DNA of 64,000 nucleotides from Linnemannia elongata (Eukaryota; Mortierellomycota; Mortierellomycetes; Mortierellales; Mortierellaceae), in assembly GCA_036320915.1 (NCBI GenBank), contig JAXBDG010000001.1:62001-126000 (forward strand), read 5' to 3'. The notes below the pieces were generated by a model that saw only the letters and a list, made by a program, of their open reading frames with translations, ran no database searches and was not told the DNA's origin. Shown piece after piece: positions 52,301-63,298 of this stretch. Both the position numbers and the translations under genes were made by a program. How positions within the stretch are numbered: the first letter of the stretch is position 1; each line of letters begins with the position of its first letter.

Positions 52301-53899
52301 CCTTGTCGAGGTTAAGAACAAGGATACTGCCAAGGTGCCCAAGAACTGGGTCAAGATCAGCGGGTACGTCTCGTTTCCTCGCATGTTAGTGTCAAACGTT
52401 TTGATATATTGGTTTGTGCGCGATAAATAACCTTGTTTGTTTATGTATTTGTGACGATAGAACAAAGCAAGTGTCTCGTTTTCATACACCAGAAGTGATC
52501 CAGTTGATGGCGTCCAAGGCCCAGAACCAGGAACGATTGGCGATGGCTTGTGAACGGGCTTTTGCTTCGTTCCAACACGAGTTCTCGGAACGGTATGAGG
52601 TGTTCCGGGATCTTGTTCAGAATCTAGCGGTTTTGGATTGTCTATTCTCGTTGGCGGTTGTTGCTTGCTTGCCTGGGTATGTCAAGCCTCAGTATGTGGA
52701 TGATGCTGCTGTTGGTGTGGGTGAGGGTGCCGGCGCCGGTGAGGATCTGGATATGAATGATGGTGAGGAACAGGCTACTGGATCCTTAGTCGGGAAGCGG
52801 CGATCGAAATCTGGAGCCACAACGACGATTGATATCAAGAACGGGCGGCATCCGATGGTGGAGCAGTTACTATTGTCCTCGGGCAGTTTTGTGGCAAACG
52901 ATATCCAACTCGGCACCAATCCAGCCCTAGGAACAGACGAAAAGACGATCATCTTGACGGGACCCAATATGGGCGGCAAGAGTTGTTATATCCGCACCGT
53001 GGCCTTGTTGTGTATCATGGCCCAGATCGGGTCCTACCTCCCTGCGGACTCTGCGCGGGTGTCGATGCTGGACGCGGTCTATACACGTATGGGCGCATCG
53101 GACAATATTTTCGGCCACGAATCGACGTTCATGGTTGAACTCCAGGAGACGTCGGATATTTTGAAGATGGCTACTGAGCGGTCACTTGTGATCCTAGACG
53201 AGCTTGGACGGGGGACCTCGACGCTTGATGGGGTTGCCATCGCGTACGCGGTGTTGAAGCACGTTGTGAAGAATATCCGAGCGGTGACACTGTTTGTGAC
53301 GCATTACCCGTCCCTTGCGGATGTTGCGCGTGAATTTCCCCAAGGTACTGTCAGGAATTTCCACATGGGGTTTATGGCCTCTGCTGCTGGGTCTTTGTCC
53401 TTGAGCGGCGGCGGCGGCGGCGTCAGCAACGAAGGAGCAGACTTGGTTCTAGAAGAAGGTGGTGATGAAGGGCAGGAGGAGGAGGAGGCAGTTCTGGATG
53501 ATATGGATATTGTCTTTTTGTACAAGCTCGTCCCTGGCGTGTCCTTGAAGAGTTACGGGTAAGTTCTTTCAGTGAATGGTCCTCGTTGCACAATTTTTCC
53601 TCCACATCATCAATTGCTCCCAACTAACGGTGTGATTATTTCCATCTACAAATAATAGACTTAATGTGGCGAGGATGGCAAAGTTGTCCGGATCGCTAAT
53701 CAAAAAGGCGAAAGTAAAGTCGAAGGAGCTGGAGCAAATTCTGGAACGACGTGTCGAGCAGCGACGACAGCTTCAGCTTAAACAAGGAGGTGGAGGAGAT
53801 GGACAGCAGGATCAGCGTCTTGGTCAATTGATGCAAATCATTGGCTGCAAGACGGAGGATCAAGCCTCGCAGCTCATCCAGGATATCGTTCGTTCGTGA
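49330..53899 (+). CDS. MSH3: DNA mismatch repair protein MSH3
   Basis: Partner of MSH2 in MutS-beta, which recognises insertion-deletion loops. Seven exons: 49330-50379, 50478-50572, 50672-51728, 51829-52101, 52197-52363, 52461-53558 and 53659-53899, for 1326 aa. A PCNA-binding box Q14-K-S-L-L-S-F-F21 opens the protein, followed by a long disordered, acidic and basic N-terminus with NLS-like KRKR. MutS domain I ([31 protein letters not shown]) has the KYRFF form of MSH3 rather than the F-x-E of MSH6. The lever and clamp parts lie in exons 3-6. Walker A is T1047-GPNMGGKS; Walker B is [15 protein letters not shown], followed by the [10 protein letters not shown] switch. Gly and Glu/acidic insertions interrupt the ATPase domain ([14 protein letters not shown] near 970 and a GGGGG/EEE loop near 1200). 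Convergent with the Pumilio-type gene. Confidence 0.95.
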
Positions 53900-54493
53900 G
53901 CCGAGTGGCTCACCTATATGCTCAGTACAATATACAGGCATCATTCATCATTCACCTCATGGCAATTGCATTTTCAAAATCATAAAGACACACCCAGTTC
54001 GCATCAAAAAGGTTTTTTTTGCTTAGAGAAGGTTTTGTTATTTGAAAGTGTTGTACAACTTGATTAGGGAAGAAAAAAAGAGAAAAAAGGTAAGAAATGA
54101 AAAAAAGGACTCGCAACAAAGGCAACGTTGGGGAGGTTATTTTTTGGAAGAGAGAGAGACAGAGGCACCAAGAAGAAACAACTGAAAGAGAAAAAAAGAC
54201 GACATCAAAAAAAGAAATAGAAAAAGAACGACATAAACACGTAAAACACAAAACGGGTGTGGAGCGTCATATCTCCTAGAAACACGACCGCAAACCCCTC
54301 TATCCCAGTGCACTGCCGCCTCATAAGAGGCGAAGACTGGCGATGAATGGAAAGAACGAACGTAAAATAAGACTATGTCTAGAACTGAAAAGAATAGCAT
54401 GACGAAAAACCAAAATGAAAGCAGGAGAAAGAAAAAGAAGAAAAACAGGGATATAAATATGGCTGCCTAGTCGTGCACATCAAGTTCCAAGAA
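53900..54493. other. Convergent 3' spacer MSH3/JSN1-like
   Basis: A-rich DNA downstream of MSH3, with GAGAGA and AAAAAG purine runs. It holds the 3' UTRs of both genes; no gene. Confidence 0.65.
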
Positions 54494-57400
54494 TTACTGT
54501 TGCTGCTGGAACTGCTGCTGTTGCTGTTGTTGTTGCTGCTGCATGTGGTACAGCTGCTGCTGCTGCTGCTGCTGTTGCTGCTGCTGTTGCTGCTGCTGTT
54601 GCTGTTGCTGCAAGAACATTGCAGATCCGTTCAACTGCGACCCGTCGGAAATACCAGGATGAGGCAGCCCACCGCCAATACCTGGAGGTGCCATTGCCAC
54701 ATACGGGTTAAATCCTGCCTGCGGCATCATCCCGGGGTAGCCCATCGTCGTCATCGGCTGTGGAATAAACGCCGCTCCTGGTCCATAATAGGGAGACATC
54801 TGGCCAGGGTAGTGACCATAAACTTGGCTGTGAGGCATCGCATAGTAAGGGTTGTGCTGCATCGAGTAGGATCCGATTTGGCCCATCGCGCCTGAGGCCA
54901 GGTGACCGCCAGGTGTCAAGGGCGTTGACGATCCAGTCGCATGGTTTCCGTCCTGTCCTTCAGAGTTCATGCCCGATCCAGACTCGTGCATAGAGGCACC
55001 ATCCCCGCTGGGCGAGGAAAGTGCGTGCAATTGATGCTGACTGGCCGTCATGGCCGCGTAGAAGCTGGCAGCAGAGGCTGCGTACTCTGATGGTGGGTAT
55101 CCTCCTGCACCTGGGGTCAACTTGAGGTGATCCGGTGTCGAGCTATCGCCTCCCAGAACCAAGTTAACCTCCTCCAGTAATCGCTTGCATCCCTGAACTG
55201 TCTGTGCACTCAACTTGGACAAGACACCTTTGACCTTCTCGGCCAATGCATGCTTCTGCTGCTGCTCCACATTGGGAGACGCCAGAATCTTTTGGATCAA
55301 GCTGACACCGTGGACCTGATCGCCGAGGATTTCGACCAACACCTGATCCTGGCTCGAGTGCACAATGCTGTTGATCATAATATCGCTAGCATCAGGTTCC
55401 TGTCGCTGGTTAATGACTTTGAGGATCGTCAATGAAGCCAGCTTGTGTGTTGCCAAGGTCGCCATGTGGGGTGCAAGGCGGGGAGCAAGGACCCGGTATC
55501 GTCCTGCCAACTGTGAGTTGTCCAAAAGCCACGTCAGCATCAACGTTCCGTTGGGGTTGGTGGCCAACGCCAACGCATTCTGCACAACCGCAACCGCAAC
55601 ATGTTTCTATTGTATTATGAAAGAAGAGATGAAAAGAACACACTTAGTGGTAAGTATCGAGACCTTCTGTATAAACCTTGAGCAAGTGACAAGTAAGAGC
55701 GTTCCACAAACGAAGGTGATTACCTGCTGACGCTTGCTGGCGTGCTGGCTCTCAAGCGAGGCTCTCATGGCACGGGCACCGAAACGACCCTGAGCAATCT
55801 CCCAAAACTTGTCCGCCATCGCCTCAAAAATGAACCCGTTCCTGGACTGTCCAAGACGCAGACAGCACTGGACGACATAGTTTCCAAACTGGTCGAGCAG
55901 CAATGGAGGCGTAAAGGGTCGGACATGTTTGCAGATCAGCTCGGTCTGGGCGGGACTCTTGGCACAATCGATAATCTTTTGAGCGGCCCACGTTCCATTC
56001 TTGTGGACACCAATCGAGGCGAGGTGGGGTGCAATTAACTCCAACATCTTTGTCTTTTGCGTCTCTGAGCAACGCTCAAATAACTTTTGCATCACCGTGT
56101 TACCAATGTAGTCTAACATAGAAAAAGAGGACGAAAAGTGTGAGTATCTTATGTCTGTAACAGAGAAGTCTCGACACACCAAATAAATAACCAGAAAAAA
56201 AAATACCGCTGCAGAGTTCGACACACTCATCCATGCATTCGTTCGAAAGACTGTCGAGCTCCTTCTGGGTACAGTGACCACTATCGAGACGTTTGCGGAT
56301 CTCCCTCAAACGGGGGGCATCCAGGCGGCGGTGAGGAGAAGGCTCTGCAACTGCAGGGATTGTCGAAAAGTAGGTGACGGGCTCTGTCAAGGAAGCAGGA
56401 ACGGGCTCCTGCGCAGGCTCAGACTCACCCTCCACATTGAATTCTTGCAGCATGGCCAAACGCTCAAAGGCAGGATCTTGGTCTGAGGAGGACTCCCGCT
56501 CACCGTTCAATGCCGCCTGGCTCTTGCCAGCCATAGTCATCAAAGAAAGCATACGGTCAAGCTCAGTGGGACCGTCCAAATCCTGTCTGGAGGCTCTGTT
56601 GGAACTGCCGGCCGCTCTCTCTGCAGTAACATCCAAAGGATCGCCATGACCAGGCGAGGGGCTGTCGCTGGGCGACTGCTTCGTGGGAACCTTGGCGAAT
56701 CCAATACGCACTGCTCCGGTACCGGGGCCAAAGACCTCTTGTCCGTGCATGACTTTCTTGGCAATGACAGCATCCTCCATGTTTTCAAAGTTAATAAATC
56801 CGCACGACTTGTGCGTCAAGACACGTGCCGACTCGATGGTCCCAAAGTGAGAAAACATGGCATGGAGCGCGGCAGGCGTTGTCGAAGCTGGAATATTACC
56901 GATCCCTAAAGGCATAAAAGCGAAAATTCTTGTGTGAGTATTTGTGCAAGGTTTGAGATCCTCGTGCATGCAATTACGCCTTCCTGTACACATGGTATAA
57001 ATTGCGTGGTGTGGCGTGCATGAGTAAAAGAGTCGGTGCATCGCAACGTCACTTACAGAGAGCACGAGTTGGGTGAAGGACGGGGGCATCGGCGTTGTTC
57101 ATCAGCTCGGCCTTTCCATAGCCGACACGGACAGTAGCATTTCCGATCCTGCCTCCGCGACGTTCTGAAATGTCCTCCTTGGCTCTCATGGCATCTTCAA
57201 CCCGTGTAAAGTTGATGAATGCACATTCTTTGTCAGGAATGACCTTGAGAGACTCAACAGGGCCAAAGGGGCTAAAGACCTGCATCAAATCGTTGGTGGT
57301 AAAATTGGGATCGACATTTCCAATCCAGAGCGAACGGGTGGGCACCTGTTGAGTCACTGCACCAGCGGCCGAGGACAAGTTCGAGTCCTGGAAGGGAGGT

Positions 57401-59561
57401 GTTGAAGCTCCATTAAGACTCTGGTCCTAGAAACGATCATGTAAGCAACAGAGAAGTTAGAGGATAGAACACTATATATCTGTCAATTGCTTCAACCTTC
57501 TATTTCTTTGATGTCCAGGCTGATGATTGTGTTCTTAATTGGACCATTTTTTTCAAGTATTTGTTTTGCCAGTAGCAAATAAGATAACTCATAACAGAGT
57601 AATTCTCACGGCACAGAAAATATTAATGATGAAACACAGTCATCATCCCGAATGACTTCATACCCAATACTAAAATAAACCATTGTTTGTTCCCACTTCA
57701 CAACTGTTCACAACCGCCTTATTTTCCCGATGGGCTATCCCCCGCATTTGCATGAAAAGACAACAACACAGCGTTCAATTGATCAACGCACACTAGTAAA
57801 GTAAACAGAAGCAAAAAGAACAAATAACAAATCACTACTGCGTACCTGAATATCAAGACCATTAGACAGGATGTGGCTGAAATTGTTCTCATCCGCCAGA
57901 CCTCGTCCGCTGAAGCTGTTGCTGTGTTGATGTCCTGGTCGCTGAGGCTGGGTATGATGTTGTTGTTGTAGTTGCTGTGCGTGTAATTGACTGCTGTAAC
58001 TGTGAGACAGGGAATGCGAGTGCGAATGGCCAGCTGCGCCAATGGAGCCATTGCCACCGTTGCCGCTACTGTTCGAGTTGCTGCTTCCAGTGGTTGTAGC
58101 TGTGGACTGAGTGCCATTGACCAGCCCGTTGGACGTTGTAGCCTTGTCGGGAGATCCTCCCATACCGTTGACGATCTCTGAAAGCATATCTGCGCCAGCA
58201 CTGGTCGTCCGCTGATGTGTCTGACGAGCCTTCATGTCACTGTAGCTACGAGGGCCTGCCATCGCAAACTTACGCTGCTCGTCCGCAATATCATGAGGAA
58301 TCTCCAAAAACCCCATGCTGATGGCACGGGGTCGGGAATGGGTTTGCTGGAACGTTTGGAACTGGTGAACGCCGCCTGCTGTGGAAGAAGTATAGGTGTT
58401 GGATGATCCTGAAGAAGGTGAACTGGAGGTCAATTGGCCAATTTCGTCCTCAAACTCATCTTCAAGGACTTCTTGGTAGGCAGGGGGAGTGGAGACAGAG
58501 TATGATCGGATCCTGTTGGCAAAGCTAACACCGCCGGGCTTCAAGAGAGAGTGAGCAAGAGATTTTTCCAGGCGAATGTCGGGCATAGAAAGTCCCGAGA
58601 TGCTGCCGCTGCCGATGTGACCATTGGTACCGCCACCGTTAGGACTGCCAGTAGAGCCAGCGCTCTTCATACCATTCATGCCGTTCATTCCGTTCAAGCC
58701 ATTGAGATTGAGGCTGTTGACAGTGCTGAGACCGCCAATGCTGCTGAGACTGTTGATGCTGTTACTTCTGCTGCTAAGACCGCCCATGCCCAAGCCAGAC
58801 GAGATCGAGGGCGTAGGAGATCCACGGGAAGAGCCGAGTTCGAGATGGGAGAGAGCAGACGAGGCGAAAGATGCAGATCGGCTGCGCAAGTCAACGCCCA
58901 CTCTGTGGTTGGCGTGGATGCCTGGAGGAAGGGCGCCGTTACCGGTGCCGGTATTGTTGGGGTTGGCGTTACTGTTGATTCCCATGTTCATGTTGTTATT
59001 GTTGGAGCCGGCACCAGTGATTCCGGACTGGACGGGATCATCCAATCCGAGGGCATCAAGGGTGCTCATGATAGCATTTTCGTTTTCCGAGTCAAAGAGC
59101 ATCTCGCGCGTCGTTGGGGTGGTAGCCGGGCGGTCTCCTGAAGGCGAATCTGGGTCGCCCCACGAGGATGTAAAGATGGAGGGTCCAAAGGCAGCTGAAA
59201 TTGAGGCAGAGGGTAAAGTCAGGGACCCGGATCGATGACGTGTCGATAATTGCGGCGGGACAAGTAAGCTAGGAGTCCTCCGGAGGGGTCTCTGTGTGCC
59301 TGGAGGATTCTTGCCTCCGAGCGAGTAGGCAGCGGTGGTTCCGGCAAGGCCTTGAGGGGAGGCAGTTGGGTCCTGGAGAAAGACGGAGGGTCTTGAGGGG
59401 AGGGTATCGGCTCTTGCACGGCGGGCGGCAGCGAAGGAGGGGATAGAGGTGGCGAGGTCAGCCGAGGTGGTGGTGATGGTGGGCATGCTGGGGTGGAAGC
59501 CGGTCGTGGACCCTACGGGAGGGATGGCGGACGATGCTGTTGTCGCCGAGGGGGGGTCCAT
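54494..59561 (-). CDS. Jsn1/Puf2-type RNA-binding protein: two RRMs plus Pumilio repeats
   Basis: Sequence-specific mRNA-binding regulator; yeast relatives Jsn1 and Puf2 act on mRNAs for membrane and mitochondria-associated proteins. Five exons: 59561-57846, 57426-57057, 56905-56207, 56112-55724 and 55606-54494, for 1428 aa. The long Ser/Gly/Asn-rich N-terminus has the family patches RRARADTLPSRP and HRSGSLTLPSA. RRM1 (about 604-680) has SLWIGNVDPNFTTNDL and ECAFINFTRVEDA. RRM2 (about 695-770) starts LWIGNIPAS, rebuilt across the exon 2/3 junction, with CGFINFENMEDA. Pumilio repeats run from about 915 to 1200 (DYIGNTVMQKLFERC, HKNGTWAAQKIIDCA, DQFGNYVVQCCLRLG, NPNGTLMLTWLLD). The C-terminus is Pro/Gly/Met-rich and ends in two long CAG/CAA polyglutamine runs. 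It may act with the CCR4-NOT complex, as PUF proteins do; that is inference. Confidence 0.93.
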
Positions 59562-61285
59562 GGTGATGGATATGTGTGGGTTGTTGACTGTTGTACGTTG
59601 CTGGCAACAAGGAGCGCGGAGCGGAGGCCTATTCCCCTTAGATTGATGTCACTTTCGACTGTAGTATTCGATATTGTAAGAGTGAGAGGGGCAGAGAGAA
59701 AGAAGCAAGAGAGCACAGGAAAGGAAAGGATGCGCAAAAGGCGTAGTAAAGAGAAGGAAAGGCTTGTTAGACGAGTATAGTTGATATAATAGTGACAAAG
59801 TCGCCGTGAGAGTCTCGTATAGTTGTTGCGATTAGGATCAGAGGGAAGACGAGACAAGGAGGAAAGAGGGAAGGAAAGAAGGGGATGTGTGTTTGTTCGT
59901 GAGTTATGGTCGTTGTTGATGGGTTGATCGTGGATTGCAGTGGTCCCTTGTCTTTCCCGAGTTGATCTCCTGTGAATCACTCACACTCTCACACACACGC
60001 AGGGTTGGGTTGCTTGGTCGTAAGGGGTTCCTCTGCGTAACTTTCTGAACAAAGGAGAGGAAAGAAGGAGGATGGGTAAGGATGGGTTGTCCAATGGAAG
60101 GGAACAAGAAAGAGGTAAAAGGCAAGTTTATGTGGAGTTATGTGATGAGAGCGATGGTGTGGGTGGACAAGTGACAGGTGGTGAGTGCAAAGTGGACGAG
60201 GAAAAGGAAAAGGAAAGGGAAAAAGGGAAGAGAAGAAGGGTGGAAATGAGAAACAAAAAATGAAATAAGAAAAAGAAAAAGAAAAAAAAAAGATAAAGGG
60301 GAAAGCAAAGAAAGGGAAGGGAAGGGAAGGGAAGGGAAGGGAAAGGAAAGAAGGAAAAAGAAGAAAGGAAAAACCGCAGGCAAAAATATATCCATCGACC
60401 ATGAATGGGTGAGGCATATGAGAACAGACATGGAACACAGGCCTGGGTACCCTTTTTAACAAATAATCAATTGAAAAAAAAGAGAAGGGAAGGGGGAGGA
60501 GCAGGGCATCCAATTGATGCGCTATTCGTGTCTTCTTCGTGTAATTATAGTACCAGCCGTGAAGAAAGGCGCCATCCCCCACCATCGGAGGATACACAGC
60601 AAAAAGCATAAGTAACAAACAACAAGAACCACGCAAAACCAAGAAAGATACCCTCTACACCCATCCACCACCAGACTCACAAAGGGGAAACAGATGGAAA
60701 GGGAAGGGAAAGGGGTCAAAAGGAGTAAGAACAACAACAACAACCACGGAAGGAGGGGAAGAAGGAAGGGAAAGGGGGGCAGGATGTTGTTGCTTATTGT
60801 TCTTGGAAGGAAAGGGCAAGGCAATACGAATGATATTATGAGGATAGAATGCATATCGGATGGATAATGCTGTTTTGCTGTTGTTGCTAGAAAGATGCCA
60901 CTGTATCGAACAGGCCATATTCCATGGGTCATCCATCCACAATCCAAACACCACTATGCCGAGTTGCCCACTCGTTCGTTCGTTGTTTCCTCTTTTCTTT
61001 TTTATGTCCGCATTTTTCCCCCCCTCCCCTCTCTCTCTCTCTTCTGTCTCCTGTCTGTCCCTTTGTCCCATGTCTTCTTTCAATGGTTGTTGCAGCTGTT
61101 GTACTGTCCTCGAATGAAAATATATATCCATGTGTGACTCCCTGTCCTTCTTTTTTGCGTCCATGGTCCAATGGTGCAACGATAATCCCCTTACTGGCTT
61201 TAACCCAAGACATTGCATCGCTCGCTCTCTCTTTCTTTCAATTTCCACATCTTCCAATATTCTCTCACACATAATATCAGCATAC
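59562..61285. other. Upstream spacer of the Pumilio-type gene
   Basis: 1.7 kb of purine-rich + strand DNA (60060-60360 and 60660-60790) containing a GGGAA array and pyrimidine stretches. Long frames here are Ser/Phe/Leu/Pro- or Lys/Arg/Glu-biased. It likely includes the long leader of the Jsn1-like gene. No gene seen. Confidence 0.55.
60314..60341 (+). repeat. (GGGAA)n array
   Basis: Head-to-tail GGGAA pentamers giving six GGG runs in 28 nt, about 750 bases upstream of the Jsn1-like ATG; quadruplex-capable on the + strand. Confidence 0.9.
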
Positions 61286-62127
61286 CGTCAATGAAATCCT
61301 GCGACAGTTGGGGATCCTTTGCAAGAAGACGACGAAGGAGGGAGAGCGTCCTATTTGTGTTCAATCCAGTCTCTGATTTGTCTCGTCCTCCTAAGTTATC
61401 CACGAAAAGCGGGCTGTCGTCTATATATTATGAACAAAGGAAGTCAGACAAGTTAGAGAAAGGTTGTAGGTAATGAAGCAAGGTTCCGTGTGGAAATGTG
61501 ATATGCCTCAGTATGTGGGAATCGCATGTCCAAGCGATGGGATGATGGCTGGGTGCGGTGGGTCATCGACCTGTCTGTCTGTCGTACGAGAGCACACAAC
61601 GACGAACGACGAATAAAGCAAAAACGAGCCAGAAAGAACGAACTAAAATGTCCAATTGATAGTTGTGTGTGTGTGTGTATGTGTGTATGGCACACGGACA
61701 GCGCAAGCAAGTGGTGCTACCGTACCCAAAGAAAAAGAAAAGGAAAATGAATTACGATGGCAAACAAGAATGAAAGAACGAGATGAAGAGAGATTGGAGA
61801 AGAAGCGATGCAAAACCATGGTGTCAATGGTATATGCTTATTAAAAGGGAAATAAATTAGCTCTTGCTCCTATTCGTTCGTCCTTGAAAGGCCTTGGGCA
61901 ACTCCTCCCCGCCCCCTGTCAAAAAAAAAAGAGAGCAGCAGCTTGACGGACTGACAGACTTCCAACCAAAGTGAAAAACGTTCCTCCTTTTGATTTCTTC
62001 CTTGCTCGTCGTACTCAGCGAGTGTCTCCAATATAACGGCAAGGCCGCGTGTACTTGTGTGAGTAGTGTCCCTATGCACCTGGAGGTAAGCGCCATCGCG
62101 CCAAAAAATCGCTCGAGCTTCTTTCAT
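61286..62127 (-). CDS. Unassigned exon-like segments of an unknown or relic gene
   Basis: Two stretches on the minus strand look coding. Segment A, from about 62127 downward, starts MKEARAIFWRDGAYLQVH and continues through RGLAVILETLAEYDEQG and FSLWLEVCQSVKLLLS before running into a T-rich stop region near 61870. Segment B, 61420-61286, has a good acceptor (TATATAG) and donor (GTATGC) and reads DSPLFVDNLGGRDKSETG, then RTLSLLRRLLAKDPQLSQDF. Both have balanced, helical, leucine-spaced composition unlike the surrounding low-complexity DNA. I cannot join them in frame with a clear intron, and neither continues into further recognisable exons. They faintly recall armadillo-type helical segments such as the GBD/FH3 region of formins, but this is only an impression. 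They could be parts of one gene with unseen exons, or a decayed gene. Confidence 0.35.
61663..61684. repeat. (GT)n microsatellite
   Basis: Short TGTGTG array within the gap between the two exon-like segments. Confidence 0.85.
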
Positions 62128-63298
62128 TCACTAAGAGCCAAAACAGAAAAAACAAAAGAGCATAGCAAAACACCATGCACGCCATGGCTCATACCATGGC
62201 CCATGCCATGTCCCACCTTACACCCATACACCATGTGTCCATGCGAACATGGTTATGCAAGGAATGTGAGAGTAACGTTCATGTCTTGCAAACAACTCAA
62301 AACAAAAAAACATTGTTGAGCTGGTGTACAGGACAAGAGAGCTTTTTTTCTGACGACAATGATGACACACTATCCACTCTCAGGCTCAACTCTCCTACCC
62401 GAGGTACCAACATGTACACAACAACGAGAGCACTGCTGCTTTTTTTTCCCCTTACTCCTTCAAGCACAACGTTTTGTCATTATTATTTTTTCTTCGATGA
62501 AGCGCTTTTTCCTGGTGTTGTTTGTTGTCATGGGAATGGCGAACTTACAAAAATAAAAAGTGGTGGCGTTTCTTGTGAGTAGCTCTCTTCTTCCTGTTCA
62601 AGAAGAATGGTGGAGTGTGGTGATGAGTGTGCTGGTTGGTTGTAAATCGTGATCGGTGCTGGTCGAGAAGGAAAAGCCGAGATGATAGTGACGACCACAG
62701 GGACCAAAAAAGAGAAGAAAGAGTCAAAAGTACGCGTATCGCGAGCTTGTTTTAAAAGGGCAGTCGTGTCGATAGAGAAAGACGAGAGAAGAGAGGGGGG
62801 TGTGGATCTGCAAAGCAAGAGAGGTAGGAGTAAGAGGAAGTAAAGAAGAAGAAGAGACAAACAGAAATGAAAGTGACCAAGAGGGGCGTAAAGGGTTATA
62901 ATACTGCACAAGCGAGACAAGAGACAAGAAATGTATGTATGTGGAGAGAAGAGAGAGGATGAAAGGGGAGATTGATCTCAAATTGGTTTGTTCCATGATT
63001 GATGGACATTGAGTACAAAGGAAAAGATACCTTCCTGGCTCGAGGCAAATATCTTGCTTACTCAGTCACCACCTTGCCCAGGTCATGTTCACATCCCACA
63101 AACTGGCACATGCTCCAATTGTTGTTTTTGTTTTGTTGTTCATAAGCTGTTTAATGTTTGTCGCTTGTTCGTTGTTTTTATTCGTTGTGTCCGGGTGTGT
63201 GCGTGCAAAAAGGAGATGAAAGGAAAACAAAAAAAATGGATGCTATGTTATGAAAATCATGAAGAAAAGAAATGGCCGTCAATGAAATCTAACAGCAA
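62128..63298. other. Spacer between right-edge gene and exon-like segments
   Basis: Contains a CCATGGCNNATGCCATG-type array of CATG words at 62173-62210 and purine-rich DNA at 62690-62870. No supported gene; ORFs up to 130 codons are low-complexity. Confidence 0.5.

Noticed and set aside
58551..59238. Frames of about 200 codons antisense to exon 1 of the Jsn1-like gene
   Set aside because: They mirror the Gly/Ser/Asn-rich coding sequence and have no independent features.
62173..62210. Array of CATG words resembling a repeat element
   Set aside because: Too short and irregular to be a CRISPR or transposon terminus; no partner copy in the window.
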